52,280 nt of DNA. It comes from CAZWDO01 sp964632485 [NCBI: uncultured bacterium] (GTDB lineage Bacteria > JAGOEH01). The stretch is from NCBI GenBank assembly GCA_964632485.1, contig CAZWDO010000006.1, positions 193,058 through 245,337 of the forward strand, read 5' to 3'. Made by a program: the position numbers and the translations under genes. The first letter of the stretch is position 1. Every line of letters begins with the position of its first letter. Under the pieces are notes generated by a model that saw nothing but the letters and a program-made list of their open reading frames with translations, was not told the origin of the DNA and made no database searches. Below are positions 1 through 9,278 of this stretch, piece by piece.

Positions 1-1010
1 ACCTTCGAGGTCTATCGCCGGTTTGCCCCCCGGGAGGAACCCTATGGGGGATTCTTGGCGCGAATGGTATTGGTAAATCAACCCTGTTAAAAACAATGGC
101 CAGTCTGCTTCTCCCCCTTTCCGGCGCTATCGTTTTGGATCAGAATCCGCTCCAGTCATTTTCCCATTCTCAATTATCACGGCAAATGGCTCTGGTTTCC
201 AGCGAGCCCTTTGACCCGGGCCATTTTAGGGCGTATGAAATTGCCGCTTTCGGACGGTATCCCTATGTCAATCGATTAGCATCCCTGAACGCATCGGACC
301 ATCAAATAGTGCAAAACTATCTTACCATGCTCCAATTGAATCATTTGGCAAACAAACAATATGCCGCGCTGAGCCAGGGCGAAGCCCTGAGAGTGTTGAT
401 TGCCCGGGCCTTTATTCAAACGACTCCGTTTATCCTTATGGATGAACCTCTCAGCCACCTCGATCTGCAGCACCAGATCGAATTGCTGGCGCTTTTACGG
501 CAGCAGGCTAAAAATGAGAATAAAACGATTGTTTTTACTTCTCATGAAATTAAGCTCACTTGCCTTTTTGCCGATTATCTCCTGGTTTTAATGCCCGACC
601 ACCAATATCAATTCGGTCTGGTAGAAACAATTTTAGCCGGGAATGCGCTTGATAAAGCCTATCAGCTTAATGCGGCCTATTTTGATTTTTTAAGTTATAG
701 CGTCGAATTAAATGTCACTCCCGAAAATAAAAATGTATGGATTCGCGGTATAAGCCCTGAACTGGCGCTTGTCGCCAGGTTCTTTATCAAACACCATCTG
801 CGCCCTTTTTTAGATATTCCCGAGCCCGGCTGGTTACGGCAGTGGGCTGAACAACGCGGCTTGTTGCTTTCAAAATCCGCTGATTGTAAAATTGATTTGG
901 TTGTTTCAGAACCTGCTTGGCGTTTGCCGCAGTGGGATTCTCTGCCGCTGATCCTGCATGAAAATTTGGCAAATACTCTGGAACAATCGCTATCATGGGT
1001 GAATCAGTAG
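1..1010 (+). CDS. ABC transporter ATP-binding protein, FecE/BtuD type (5' truncated)
   Basis: The reading frame is open to the window edge, so the true start lies upstream; the first ATG in the window (96) falls after the Walker A motif and is not the start. Visible ABC motifs in order: Walker A GANGIGKST (about bases 57-83), a 'GRYPYVNR' stretch typical of siderophore/cobalamin importer ATPases, the signature LSQGE (G to Q variant of LSGGE), Walker B 'FILMDEP' followed by the D-loop SHLD, and the H-loop 'TSHE'. About 110 residues beyond the usual nucleotide-binding domain form a C-terminal extension that I do not recognise. The family energises uptake of iron chelates, haem or corrinoids on the cytoplasmic face of the inner membrane. 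The partner permease should lie upstream, outside the window. The class is confident; the substrate is not. Confidence 0.85.
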   Translation, partial: LRGLSPVCPPGGTLWGILGANGIGKSTLLKTMASLLLPLSGAIVLDQNPLQSFSHSQLSRQMALVSSEPFDPGHFRAYEIAAFGRYPYVNRLASLNASDHQIVQNYLTMLQLNHLANKQYAALSQGEALRVLIARAFIQTTPFILMDEPLSHLDLQHQIELLALLRQQAKNENKTIVFTSHEIKLTCLFADYLLVLMPDHQYQFGLVETILAGNALDKAYQLNAAYFDFLSYSVELNVTPENKNVWIRGISPELALVARFFIKHHLRPFLDIPEPGWLRQWAEQRGLLLSKSADCKIDLVVSEPAWRLPQWDSLPLILHENLANTLEQSLSWVNQ

Positions 1011-1318
1011 TTCCAGCGCTTTTTGCGCTGACTTGAGGACTTGCCAGTTTTTCTTAATACACCCCTGACACGTTCTAATATCGAATGTGTGTCAGCCGCC
1101 ATATCCTGGTATAGGGAATATGGGAGTAATTACTGGCCTGATAACTCATGGTCTTATGGATTCCAGCGTCATTCGCCATCAAATCAAATCTGTGGCTGTG
1201 GGGGATGGATGCGGGTCTGATTAACGGAAAGAGTTTTGGTTTGAACTCTAAATATAATATTTTTACTTGCTTTTTTGGTTAATAATTTGTAAATTGATAA
1301 ATGAAAGGAGTAAATAGT
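1011..1318. other. Intergenic region with hairpins upstream of hisC
   Basis: This gap of about 300 bases has no convincing ORF. It contains a small AGCGC/GCGCT hairpin just after the ABC gene stop and a CTGACAC/GTGTCAG inverted repeat (1065-1071 and 1089-1095). A good -10 box (TATAAT, 1253-1258) has no clear -35 box at the right distance. The first hairpin has no T-tract, so I do not call it a terminator. I see no recognised riboswitch. Confidence 0.4.
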
Positions 1319-2410
1319 ATGATCCCTTATCGTCCAATGATCGAAGATATTCCCCTTTATGAACCGGGAAAACCGATAGAAGAAACCGAACGGGAACTGG
1401 GCATTAAAGTGATAGCCAAGCTGGCATCGAATGAGAATCCCTATGGTGTATCTCCCATTGTTAAACAGGCCATCCAGGAGGAGGCGCATCAAGTCTTTTT
1501 ATATCCTGATGCGCAGTGTTACTACCTGGGTAAAGAGATTGCCGCCCTTCTGCAGGTCAGTGAATCACGGATTCTGCTCGGAGCCGGTTCGGAAGAAGTT
1601 ATCGATTTGATTGCAAAAGCCTATTTCAATTTAGACGATGAAGTGATTATGTCGCAATATGCTTTTGTTCGTTATCCGATGGTCACGCAGATGATGGGGG
1701 CCCGTTCGGTATTCATCCCATGTCTCAATTATGTCGATGATTTTGCGGCAATGGCTCGGGCGATCACTCCCAAAACACGAGCGATTATCCTCTCCAATCC
1801 CAACAATCCTCTGGGTAGTTACGTGTCCCGGAATGTTATTGAAGAAATCATGCCGCTTATCCCTGAGGAAATTTTGGTAATTTTCGATGATGCCTATTAC
1901 GAATATGTGTGGGCGGAAGATTATCCTCAAACCATTGAACTTCAGTTAAAATATCCTAATATTATTTCATTGAGGACGTTTTCAAAAATCTACGGACTGG
2001 CTGGTTTACGTCTGGGTTATGCTGTTGGGGATGAACAAATCATTCGTTCGTTAAAAAAAGTGAAGAACGTTTTCTCTGTTAGTTTATTAGCCCAGGCTGC
2101 CGGTTTGGCGGCTTTGAAAGATCGTGAATTTATCAATTTTTGCAAGGAATCTAACCAGAGGGAATATGAGTGGTTATCGCGCCAATTTGATGAACATCAA
2201 ATCGATTATGTCCCATCGCAGGCAAATTTTATCCTGATTTCGACTGCTCCCTACCAGGGAATTGAAATTTATCAATATTTGTTGAAGAAAGGGATTATCA
2301 TTCGTCCCGTGGCCGGCTACGGTCTGCCGGGTTACGTGCGGGTAACAATCGGTACTCACACCCAAAATGAACGTTTTATTCACTATTTTCTTGAGGCGTT
2401 AAAATCATGA
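1319..2410 (+). CDS. hisC: Histidinol-phosphate aminotransferase (HisC family)
   Basis: This 363-residue protein is a fold-type I PLP aminotransferase of normal HisC length. It has the N-terminal 'LASNENPYG' motif, the 'SNPNNPLG' motif, 'DDAYYEY' for cofactor binding, and the PLP lysine in 'FSKIYGLAGLRLGYA' (about residue 222). HisC converts imidazole acetol phosphate plus glutamate to histidinol phosphate; relatives also transaminate aromatic amino acids. The start at 1319 is preferred over the in-frame ATG at 1301 because AAAGGAG sits 8 bases before it, inside the longer frame. No other his genes are nearby, so a role in aromatic or secondary amino-acid metabolism cannot be excluded. The stop overlaps the next start by 4 bases, which suggests translational coupling. 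Confidence 0.85.
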   Translation: MIPYRPMIEDIPLYEPGKPIEETERELGIKVIAKLASNENPYGVSPIVKQAIQEEAHQVFLYPDAQCYYLGKEIAALLQVSESRILLGAGSEEVIDLIAKAYFNLDDEVIMSQYAFVRYPMVTQMMGARSVFIPCLNYVDDFAAMARAITPKTRAIILSNPNNPLGSYVSRNVIEEIMPLIPEEILVIFDDAYYEYVWAEDYPQTIELQLKYPNIISLRTFSKIYGLAGLRLGYAVGDEQIIRSLKKVKNVFSVSLLAQAAGLAALKDREFINFCKESNQREYEWLSRQFDEHQIDYVPSQANFILISTAPYQGIEIYQYLLKKGIIIRPVAGYGLPGYVRVTIGTHTQNERFIHYFLEALKS

Positions 2411-3360
2411 ATAAAATTCTCCCGGCGCTGGTATGGATCATTATTTTAGGAAGCTCTTTGGCAATAGTTGCCGATTCCCTTGACAGTCTGATTTCTTTGG
2501 GGGAAACGAATGCGGCCCGACAGTTGTGGCGTCAACGTTATAATCAGGTTGAAAATGCCTGGAGTAGTTATTATCAGGCCAAACTTGCAAATAGTACCGA
2601 CAGCGCGGAATTTTACTATCAAAAAACGTTGCAGTTAGACCCCCGTTTTGAACGCGCCGACAGCGCTTTTTGGCTGCTTTCACAGAGCATGTATTTACGG
2701 GGACTCTACCGCACCAGCGAAAAATACCTGCGTCAGTTTATCGCTTTTTATGCCCAATCTCCCCTGGTAAACCATGTTTACCTCGATTTGGCGCGAACTG
2801 TGTTGGCGTTGCAGGAATATAAACACTCGTTAGCTCTGCTTGATACAATTAACCGGCTTTCTCTGACGGTTGATGAAACCCAACGGTTGATGATAGAAGC
2901 CGATGCCCGCTGCGGACTCGGCGAATACAGCCATGCTTTCGGCGTTATCGAACGGCTGTATCAAAATAAAAGTACCCAGTATCCCGCCGATTGGTTCGTT
3001 AAACGTCTTGAAAAAATTGTCGAAAAATCTGAAGACGATCCCGCATTGATTTCCCGGTTAAATGCAATTAAAATACAGTCCGGGCATGTAATAGAACCGC
3101 CGGACATTGGGCCTGGATCCCGGGAGGAAGGCTCCTTCTATTGTCAGGTGGGCAGCTTTGGCAATACCACTAATGCCCAGCGCCTTTTCGATTTGCTGAA
3201 ATCCGGCAATTATCCGGTAATTTTACAAACTCGTCAAATCGGCGCGCGGAAAATGACCCTTGTTTGGGTTGGACCCGCTACCAGTTTAGATAACGCGCGG
3301 CAAATGGGAGAGAAATTGAAAAGTCATGAAGGCCTGGAATATATCATTATCCGTCAATAG
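2407..3360 (+). CDS. Secreted TPR protein with C-terminal SPOR domain
   Basis: The N-terminus is a hydrophobic signal or anchor of about 20 residues. It is followed by helical TPR-like repeats (about residues 30-220, with 'YYQKTLQLDP' and 'YLRQFIAFYAQSPLV') and a C-terminal SPOR domain (about 240-317, opening 'FYCQVGSFGNTTNAQRL'). SPOR domains bind denuded peptidoglycan glycan strands, usually at the septum, so the likely site is periplasmic. The gene overlaps hisC by ATGA and lies 5 bases before mutS. This tight packing indicates co-transcription but says little about function. A role in envelope maintenance is inferred from the domains only. Confidence 0.75.
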   Translation: MNKILPALVWIIILGSSLAIVADSLDSLISLGETNAARQLWRQRYNQVENAWSSYYQAKLANSTDSAEFYYQKTLQLDPRFERADSAFWLLSQSMYLRGLYRTSEKYLRQFIAFYAQSPLVNHVYLDLARTVLALQEYKHSLALLDTINRLSLTVDETQRLMIEADARCGLGEYSHAFGVIERLYQNKSTQYPADWFVKRLEKIVEKSEDDPALISRLNAIKIQSGHVIEPPDIGPGSREEGSFYCQVGSFGNTTNAQRLFDLLKSGNYPVILQTRQIGARKMTLVWVGPATSLDNARQMGEKLKSHEGLEYIIIRQ

Positions 3361-3365
3361 GCGCT

Positions 3366-6002
3366 ATGAAACCGAATCAAGAACAAAATCTAACCCCCAT
3401 CATGGAACAGTTTTTTCAAATTAAGCGTAAATATGAAAAAGAAATTTTGCTGTTTCGCATGGGTGATTTTTATGAAATGTTTGGTTCTGATGCGGAACGG
3501 GCAGCTCCCGTGCTGGGATTGACCCTGACTTCACGAGCGCATGGTAAAAGTATGCCCCGGGTGCCTTTAGCCGGCGTTCCCTATCATACGGTTGAACGCT
3601 ATATCAAACAACTCATCAAAGCCGGATTCCATGTTGCCATCTGCGATCAGGTTGAAGACCCCAAAAAGAGCAAAGGGCTTGTAAAACGCGAAGTCGTCGA
3701 AGTGATCACCCCCGGTACTGTTTTATTGGATGATATTCTTGATCATTCCCGCAATAATTTCTTGATTGCCCTTTCCCCGGATGAACCTTCCCGCACAGCT
3801 ATTGCTCGTATCGATATTACTACCGGTGATTTCGAAACAGCGCTTATGGATAATCGCTTGCTTTATCATTTTCTTGATTCTATTAATCCTGCGGAGATTA
3901 TCTTTCCCGATCACCTGACGGTCGAAACCCTGGGAACTGATCTCAGCCGGCTTAAAACAACCTGGACTCCTTATGCTGATTGGAAATTCACGGCGCAGGA
4001 AGGATACGCCAAATTATGTCTTTTTTTCAATGTCGCGAATTTAAAGGGCTATGGGCTTGAGGAATCGCCTCCCATGATCAGTGCTGCGGGCGCTATCCTT
4101 TTTTATCTTGAAGATAAACAGGTGACACTTGACCATATTCGCCGCATTCGTTACCTGCGGATGGAAGACTATATGTTAATCGACAGTACTACCCGGCGTA
4201 ATCTGGAACTCCTTGAACCTTTAAATCCGGGTGAAACCGATACCTCTCTCTACGCCCTTTTGAACCGCGCCAAAACACCCATGGGCGCCCGTTTATTGCG
4301 CCAGTGGATTCTGCAACCCTTGCTTGACCCGTTAAAAATTCATCAACGACAATCGGTTGTCCACTTTTTCTACCATCAGGATGAAACTCTTGAAAATTTA
4401 CGGCGTTTATTAGCTAAAATCGGTGATCTGGAACGGTTGATCAGCAAAATCAACAGCCGCCGCTGCAATGCCCGCGATCTTTATAAACTCAAAGAGATTC
4501 TGGGTTTACTCCCTCAAATAAAATCATGCTTGCCCGAAAAAACGGATTCCCCCCTGCTGGAACAATTATCTGCGGAAATGGTCCTTCAAGATGAACTCAT
4601 TGAAGGAATTGAGCAAGCGTTAAAAGAGGAATTGCCGTTATCAATTACCGAGGGGGGGATGATCCGCGAAGGTTTTTCCCCGGAATTGGATGAATTGCGC
4701 GGGATCGCCTTCAATAGCAAATACTATATCGCGCAGATGGAAAAAAATGAAATTGAAAAGACCGGAATCAATTCTTTAAAGATACGTTATAACAAGGTAT
4801 TTGGTTATTTTATTGAGATTACAAAAAGCAATTTGGACCGGGCGCCGGAAGAATATATCCGTAAACAAACGATGGTCAACGCTGAACGTTACATTACTCC
4901 GGAACTTAAAGAATATGAGGAAAAAGTCTTGCATGCGGAAGAAAAAATTTTTGAACTGGAAGGTCGTTTATTTCAAGCTATACGCCAGGCCGTTATCGAT
5001 CGGATGGCTTCCTTGCAGTCAATTGCCATCGGTATTGCGGAATTGGATTTGTATTTAAACTTAGCTTTTCTGGCAAAAATTAACTATTATACAATCCCGG
5101 AAATCGTGAGCGATGATAGGATTATCATTAAAAACGGCCGTCATCCGGTTGTGGAAGCGCTGCTTAGGGAACAGCAATATGTGCCCAATGATGTGGCGCT
5201 TGATACTCGTGAATCCCAAATTGTGATTATTACGGGTCCTAATATGGCGGGCAAATCAACCTATCTTCGGATGGTAGGTTTATTAGTGGTCATGGCTCAA
5301 ATGGGGTCCTATATTCCCGCCGAAAGCGCGCAAATCGGGGTGTGCGACCGGGTTTTTACGCGGGTTGGAGCGTCTGACAATGTCGCGCGCGGCGAAAGTA
5401 CGTTTTTGGTGGAAATGAGTGAGACGGCCAATATCCTCAATAATGCGACCCCCCATTCCCTCATTATCCTGGATGAAGTGGGGCGGGGTACCAGTACCTT
5501 TGATGGCCTCAGCCTTGCCTGGGCATTAGTGGAGTATCTCCATCAGCAGGAGACGACCCGCGCTCGTACTCTGTTTGCGACCCATTACCATGAATTGACT
5601 GAATTGGAAATTCTATTGCCGCAGGTCGCTAACTATAATGTACAGGTAAAAAAAATCGCAAATCAGATTGTTTTTTTACGTAAAATCGTACCGGGTTCAG
5701 CAGATCAAAGCTATGGGATCGAAGTAGCCGCTCTGGCAGGAATGCCTCGTGAATTACTGGAAAGGGCCCGGGTTATTTTACACGAACTTGAAGAAAGAGA
5801 AAATAAAACCATTCGATCCCGCCATTCCCGTCGTAATAATAATCATTCAAAAAATAAGGAGTTACAATTATCGCTGTTTTCAGAAATAACTGATCCTGTA
5901 CATCTAAAAATTTCCGGGTTGAAAATGGATACGTTGAGTCCTATCGATGCCTGGCAATTTCTTTCACAATTACAACAACAAATTAAATCCGAAGGAGGAT
6001 AG
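3366..6002 (+). CDS. mutS: DNA mismatch repair protein MutS
   Basis: A full-length MutS of 878 residues. The N-terminal mismatch-recognition domain carries the F-x-E element ('GDFYEMFG'). The connector, lever and clamp domains follow, then the ATPase domain with Walker A 'TGPNMAGKSTYLR' (about residue 620), Walker B 'LIILDEVGRGTSTFDG' and 'LFATHYHEL'. The C-terminus carries a short basic, asparagine-rich linker before a final helix, as in other MutS proteins with a C-terminal dimerisation tail. It recognises mismatches and recruits MutL in the cytoplasm. No mutL is seen in the window. The next gene begins 5 bases after the stop, and its ribosome binding site lies inside the mutS 3' end. Confidence 0.97.
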   Translation: MKPNQEQNLTPIMEQFFQIKRKYEKEILLFRMGDFYEMFGSDAERAAPVLGLTLTSRAHGKSMPRVPLAGVPYHTVERYIKQLIKAGFHVAICDQVEDPKKSKGLVKREVVEVITPGTVLLDDILDHSRNNFLIALSPDEPSRTAIARIDITTGDFETALMDNRLLYHFLDSINPAEIIFPDHLTVETLGTDLSRLKTTWTPYADWKFTAQEGYAKLCLFFNVANLKGYGLEESPPMISAAGAILFYLEDKQVTLDHIRRIRYLRMEDYMLIDSTTRRNLELLEPLNPGETDTSLYALLNRAKTPMGARLLRQWILQPLLDPLKIHQRQSVVHFFYHQDETLENLRRLLAKIGDLERLISKINSRRCNARDLYKLKEILGLLPQIKSCLPEKTDSPLLEQLSAEMVLQDELIEGIEQALKEELPLSITEGGMIREGFSPELDELRGIAFNSKYYIAQMEKNEIEKTGINSLKIRYNKVFGYFIEITKSNLDRAPEEYIRKQTMVNAERYITPELKEYEEKVLHAEEKIFELEGRLFQAIRQAVIDRMASLQSIAIGIAELDLYLNLAFLAKINYYTIPEIVSDDRIIIKNGRHPVVEALLREQQYVPNDVALDTRESQIVIITGPNMAGKSTYLRMVGLLVVMAQMGSYIPAESAQIGVCDRVFTRVGASDNVARGESTFLVEMSETANILNNATPHSLIILDEVGRGTSTFDGLSLAWALVEYLHQQETTRARTLFATHYHELTELEILLPQVANYNVQVKKIANQIVFLRKIVPGSADQSYGIEVAALAGMPRELLERARVILHELEERENKTIRSRHSRRNNNHSKNKELQLSLFSEITDPVHLKISGLKMDTLSPIDAWQFLSQLQQQIKSEGG

Positions 6003-6006
6003 TTCG

Positions 6007-6678
6007 ATGTCAAAGGACAGATTAAGTCGCCATGAAATGAAGGAAGACGCATTTGTTGAAAAACTGATGGCAATTAAGGAGTTCAGTGAAAAAAATAAAC
6101 AACGGATCGTCGTCTCTATCATCTCCGTTTTGGTCATTTTCCTGATTGGCTACATCTTGGTTAATTATCATTATGGTCGAAAGGAAGATGCAAAAGAAGC
6201 CCTGGGCCGTATTGAAATACTCTTCCTGCAAAATAAAATCGATGAAGCGGTCCCCCAAGCCGAAGAGCTTATCAAAAACTTCGATGGTACAGGAGAAGCA
6301 GGTTACACTTTGATTTTGCTGGGCAACTCTTTTTATAGTAAAGGAGTTTATGATCGGGCTACTCAGTACTATTCCGATTATCTCAGCCAATACGCCGATA
6401 ACGATCTTTATACGATCGCCGCTTATGAAGGTTTGGGCAACACGTTGATTCAACAAGGTAAACATCTCGAAGCTATCAAAAAATTCGAGGAAGCCGTCCA
6501 AAAATATCCCACCTCTTATTCTGTTCCCTTTTTGTTCAGCAAAATCGGCGATTGCTATCGGGCAACCAAAGATAATACACAAGCCAGTGTTTATTATCAA
6601 AAAATTGTCGATAATTACCCTGATTTTTCGGAGATTAGCCGTATCAAGGTTTGTCTCGGTGAACTCGGCCGGATGTAA
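6007..6678 (+). CDS. Membrane-anchored TPR protein (YfgM/TPR_21-like)
   Basis: 223 residues: a charged cytoplasmic N-terminus, one membrane helix (about residues 33-53, 'IVVSIISVLVIFLIGYILV'), then TPR repeats facing the periplasm ('GNSFYSKGVYDRATQYYSDY', 'GNTLIQQGKHLEAIKKFEEA'). The architecture matches the YfgM/TPR_21 family, which associates with the SecYEG translocon and periplasmic chaperones in some bacteria. I infer only a scaffold role here. The start at 6007 is chosen because GAAGGAGG lies 8 bases upstream; the frame is open 60 bases further into mutS but without a ribosome binding site. It is probably co-transcribed with mutS. Confidence 0.75.
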   Translation: MSKDRLSRHEMKEDAFVEKLMAIKEFSEKNKQRIVVSIISVLVIFLIGYILVNYHYGRKEDAKEALGRIEILFLQNKIDEAVPQAEELIKNFDGTGEAGYTLILLGNSFYSKGVYDRATQYYSDYLSQYADNDLYTIAAYEGLGNTLIQQGKHLEAIKKFEEAVQKYPTSYSVPFLFSKIGDCYRATKDNTQASVYYQKIVDNYPDFSEISRIKVCLGELGRM

Positions 6679-6705
6679 ATCCCGGTTTTATGTTTAAGTA
6701 GTTTT

Positions 6706-6730
6706 TCCATCCTCCGCTTTGGGGGATGGA
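6706..6730 (+). terminator. Hairpin after the mutS operon (possible terminator)
   Basis: TCCATCC and GGATGGA form a 7-bp stem with an 11-base loop just beyond the last gene of the hisC-mutS operon. It is not followed by a run of T, so termination is only suggested by position. Confidence 0.35.
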
Positions 6731-6756
6731 TTACCGAATATTTTTCCTGTTCGGGT

Positions 6757-7083
6757 GTGGATTGGATTGCTAAATTTTTGCGATTGGGAATTGTTTTGAA
6801 ATGTTATTTCATTTCTCCCTCCAGCCATGATCGAGTTAAGGCCGCGATAGGCTATATCCCTTTTTTGTGCGTATTGCCTTTTCTGGGCCCCCAAAGCGCC
6901 TATATCAAAATTCACCAAAAAATTGCCTTCACCTTGTTGATAAATCAGATTTTTTTCTTGTCTCTGGCTTTTATCGCCGAAATTAAAGTTTTCTGTTTTT
7001 ATCTTTTCGCTGTTATGATTGCGTTGGCGATGATCGGATTTATTTTAGCGCTGGCAGGGTTCTATATTGAACTTAAATCATAA
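6757..7083 (+). CDS. Small integral membrane protein
   Basis: 108 residues from a GTG start, with at least two hydrophobic helices in the second half. The stretch 'AAIGYIPFLCVLPFLGP' followed by a short 'KIHQKIAF' segment resembles small DUF4870-like membrane proteins, in which a 'YIPF' helix is followed by a His/Gln-containing turn. The start is uncertain: no good ribosome binding site precedes the GTG. The gene ends 10 bases before the next start, which supports it being real and co-transcribed. No function can be assigned. Confidence 0.5.
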   Translation: MDWIAKFLRLGIVLKCYFISPSSHDRVKAAIGYIPFLCVLPFLGPQSAYIKIHQKIAFTLLINQIFFLSLAFIAEIKVFCFYLFAVMIALAMIGFILALAGFYIELKS

Positions 7084-7093
7084 AGAGCATCGA

Positions 7094-7945
7094 ATGGATT
7101 CCTTTTTTATACAAATGGAAAAAATAATCTCCCATGACCCGGGAAAAAGGGGAGTGGATGATCTGTTTATTTCCGGAGAATTGGAACAATCCGCGGTTTC
7201 ACTCTCACGGGGGGGATCCGTTTGGATTGTAACGGGGTTTTTACTTGGCCCGGGCCTGGTTGAAACCGACGGCCCTCTGGGAGCCCTGGCATTAGCCCTG
7301 GCATTAAATGAATTGAACTATCACATAACCATCATTGCCGACACGGGATGCCGATTTCTTTTGCAGACCTTATTTGAACGCTATGCGCCTCCCACAATAA
7401 TTTTTAAAAATTGGGAGGAATTGGAGCGGCCTTTTTCAGCCTTATTTACATCGTCCCATCCCAGTCATCTGATTGCAATTGAGCGGCCGGGACGAAATCG
7501 ATGGGGCGATTATCTCAATGCCCGCTGCCAATCGGTTGCAAATTGGAACGCTCCAGCGGATGAGCTGTTTCTCTGTGAACCTCGGCCGATTACAATTGGA
7601 ATTGGGGACGGTGGAAATGAAATTGGTATGGGAAAAATTACTGCTGAGTCTAATTGGCCCGGGCGTTCGATCGTTTCCACCGATTATCTAATCACGGCCG
7701 GTGTTTCTAACTGGGGGGCTTATGCCCTTTGCGGCGCTTTATCGCTTTTGAATGGGAAATCCCTGGTTCCATTACCGGAACTGGAAAGCGAATGGTTAAA
7801 TACTCTGGTAACCGCAGGAGCTGTCGATGGTTTTTCCCTTAAACCGGAATTAAAAATCGATGGGCTATCAATCGGTTTCCATGCAGAAATTCTCAGTAAA
7901 ATACAGAACCTTGTAACTAATTTTTTGGGGAAAAGTATCAACTGA
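7094..7945 (+). CDS. D-glutamate cyclase C-terminal-like protein (DUF4392)
   Basis: 283 residues from the ATG at 7094; the frame opens earlier at a TTG inside the preceding gene, but only 7094 has a purine-rich site (AAAGAG) before it. 'VTGFLLGPGLVETDGPLGALAL' and 'GIGDGGNEIGMGKI' are hallmarks of the DUF4392 domain, which forms the C-terminal half of the mammalian D-glutamate cyclase DGLUCY (D-glutamate to 5-oxo-D-proline). The N-terminal partner domain of DGLUCY is absent, as in many bacterial stand-alone members. The activity is therefore inferred from family only. The last 8 bases overlap tail-to-tail with the gene on the opposite strand. Confidence 0.7.
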   Translation: MDSFFIQMEKIISHDPGKRGVDDLFISGELEQSAVSLSRGGSVWIVTGFLLGPGLVETDGPLGALALALALNELNYHITIIADTGCRFLLQTLFERYAPPTIIFKNWEELERPFSALFTSSHPSHLIAIERPGRNRWGDYLNARCQSVANWNAPADELFLCEPRPITIGIGDGGNEIGMGKITAESNWPGRSIVSTDYLITAGVSNWGAYALCGALSLLNGKSLVPLPELESEWLNTLVTAGAVDGFSLKPELKIDGLSIGFHAEILSKIQNLVTNFLGKSIN

Positions 7946-8852
7946 CAATGGGATGAAGCTGGTAGGTAATCACTTGATGATGCGGGCTATAGGACTGTTT
8001 GGCCTGGCGAAGTCCTTCTAAGCCCATATCCTGCTCCCGATTGATCCATTTAACTCCCCTTTCGCTTGCCCAACGGGCCATTTCCCTGTTTAAATACTGG
8101 GAGATTCCCTTCAATTCAGGATTGTATTTTTCAAAATGGACGGTTATCATATCAGATGTTTGATGGTTATAGAGGCAAAAAGCTTCAATTATCCCTTCAC
8201 TCTGAATGATAATACCCTCTATACCGATGATATTGGCAAACAATAGAGCCCGTTCCAGAGCAATCAGTTCGCGTTGTAATTCTAAATCCCAGCAATCTCG
8301 ATTTTTGCACCACTTTTTAATGAGTTCTAAACAAAGAAAAACATCTTCTTTTTGAAACGGGCGCGTCAAAACATGCGGATTCGCCTGGATGAACTGATTG
8401 ATCAGATTTTTCTTTTTTTGGAGCTTCTTTCCTTTGAGGTCGACCAGAGCTTGCGAATCGTAAATATAATCGGCATTATCCATATCGCTCACAACTTCAA
8501 ACCAGGAAGTCAACCCGGGATTGGCCTGGATATGATCTTCACTGACAAGAATGAACCGTCCTTTTTTACCTCGTTGGCGAAACCTCTGTGAAATCTCTAT
8601 CAAAATTTCTCCGGGTAGTATCTCACCGACAGGCATATAAATATAATCGAAAAAATTGGAATAGAGAATGAGACGTCCCTCTAAAACGCGCCAGCTATAT
8701 TCAACAATCGGTTGCCAGGGGATCAAGGTCGCAATATTGTAATCACAATGGACTTGGGGATAACGGGAAAAGAAATCCCTGATCTGGGGAATATGATCAT
8801 TTGTTAGAATTTGAAACGTGTCGGGAGAAAAAGTTGCTTCAAGTCGGATCAT
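7938..8852 (-). CDS. DUF2156 / LPG-synthase C-terminal-like acyltransferase-fold protein
   Basis: 304 residues with the duplicated GNAT-like fold of the PF09924 family. Features are a basic linker 'KGKKLQKKKNLINQF' (about residues 140-154) and the C-terminal 'NREQDMGLEGLRQAK' followed by a 'YSPHH' motif. Characterised relatives transfer lysine or alanine from aminoacyl-tRNA to phosphatidylglycerol. Stand-alone soluble members such as this one have no membrane segment and mostly unknown acceptors. It overlaps the upstream GNAT gene by 14 bases, so the two form an operon and may be translationally coupled. Confidence 0.75.
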   Translation of the reverse strand: MIRLEATFSPDTFQILTNDHIPQIRDFFSRYPQVHCDYNIATLIPWQPIVEYSWRVLEGRLILYSNFFDYIYMPVGEILPGEILIEISQRFRQRGKKGRFILVSEDHIQANPGLTSWFEVVSDMDNADYIYDSQALVDLKGKKLQKKKNLINQFIQANPHVLTRPFQKEDVFLCLELIKKWCKNRDCWDLELQRELIALERALLFANIIGIEGIIIQSEGIIEAFCLYNHQTSDMITVHFEKYNPELKGISQYLNREMARWASERGVKWINREQDMGLEGLRQAKQSYSPHHQVITYQLHPIVS

Positions 8853-9249
8853 AGATCATGGGACAATGCTGTAAAAGTTCCTTAAACCCTAATTGGTGAT
8901 AAAATTTCTGGGTGCCGGGTTTGCCGATCAGACCGATCCATTGAACTCCACGGCTTATAAGAGTATCAACCACGGTACGGATGAGTAGCTGCCCAATTCC
9001 GGCTCCCCGACGTGAAGCAGCGACATATACGTCCTGAATATAGGCATCGCTGATTCCATCTGAAATCGCCCGAGCCATGCCAAGTACCGTTTGACCCTCG
9101 TAGGCTGCCGCAAAAATCCAGGAACGCCTGATGATTTCCTCAACCAATGTAATATCGAGCATCTCCTGATCCGATAGCCATCCGGCTTCATTATACAAGT
9201 TCTGGATTTGCTGGATATCAAATTTTGTATCCATTTTAATCTCAATCAT
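8839..9249 (-). CDS. GNAT family N-acetyltransferase
   Basis: 136 residues with a typical GNAT fold: 'IQDVYVAASRRGAGIGQLLI' is the beta4 strand plus the acetyl-CoA pyrophosphate loop (R/Q-x-x-G-x-G/A), and 'KFYHQLGFKEL' near the C-terminus is the beta5/alpha4 element. It acetylates an unknown amine substrate using acetyl-CoA. It is the first gene of a two-gene minus-strand operon whose promoter contains a perfect palindrome, which suggests specific regulation. There is no close ribosome binding site upstream of the ATG at 9249. An in-frame ATG five codons later is an alternative start. Confidence 0.85.
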   Translation of the reverse strand: MIEIKMDTKFDIQQIQNLYNEAGWLSDQEMLDITLVEEIIRRSWIFAAAYEGQTVLGMARAISDGISDAYIQDVYVAASRRGAGIGQLLIRTVVDTLISRGVQWIGLIGKPGTQKFYHQLGFKELLQHCPMIYDPT

Positions 9250-9278
9250 CTCAGCCGCCTTTGAATTTAATAGTATTG

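Noticed and set aside
96-1010. Start of the ABC gene at the ATG at 96
   Set aside because: The Walker A motif lies before this ATG in the same frame, so the gene begins outside the window.
6022-6600. Minus-strand ORF of 192 codons opposite the TPR membrane protein
   Set aside because: It mirrors the TPR gene, whose start has a strong GAAGGAGG and whose protein has clear repeats. The antisense product shows no motifs.
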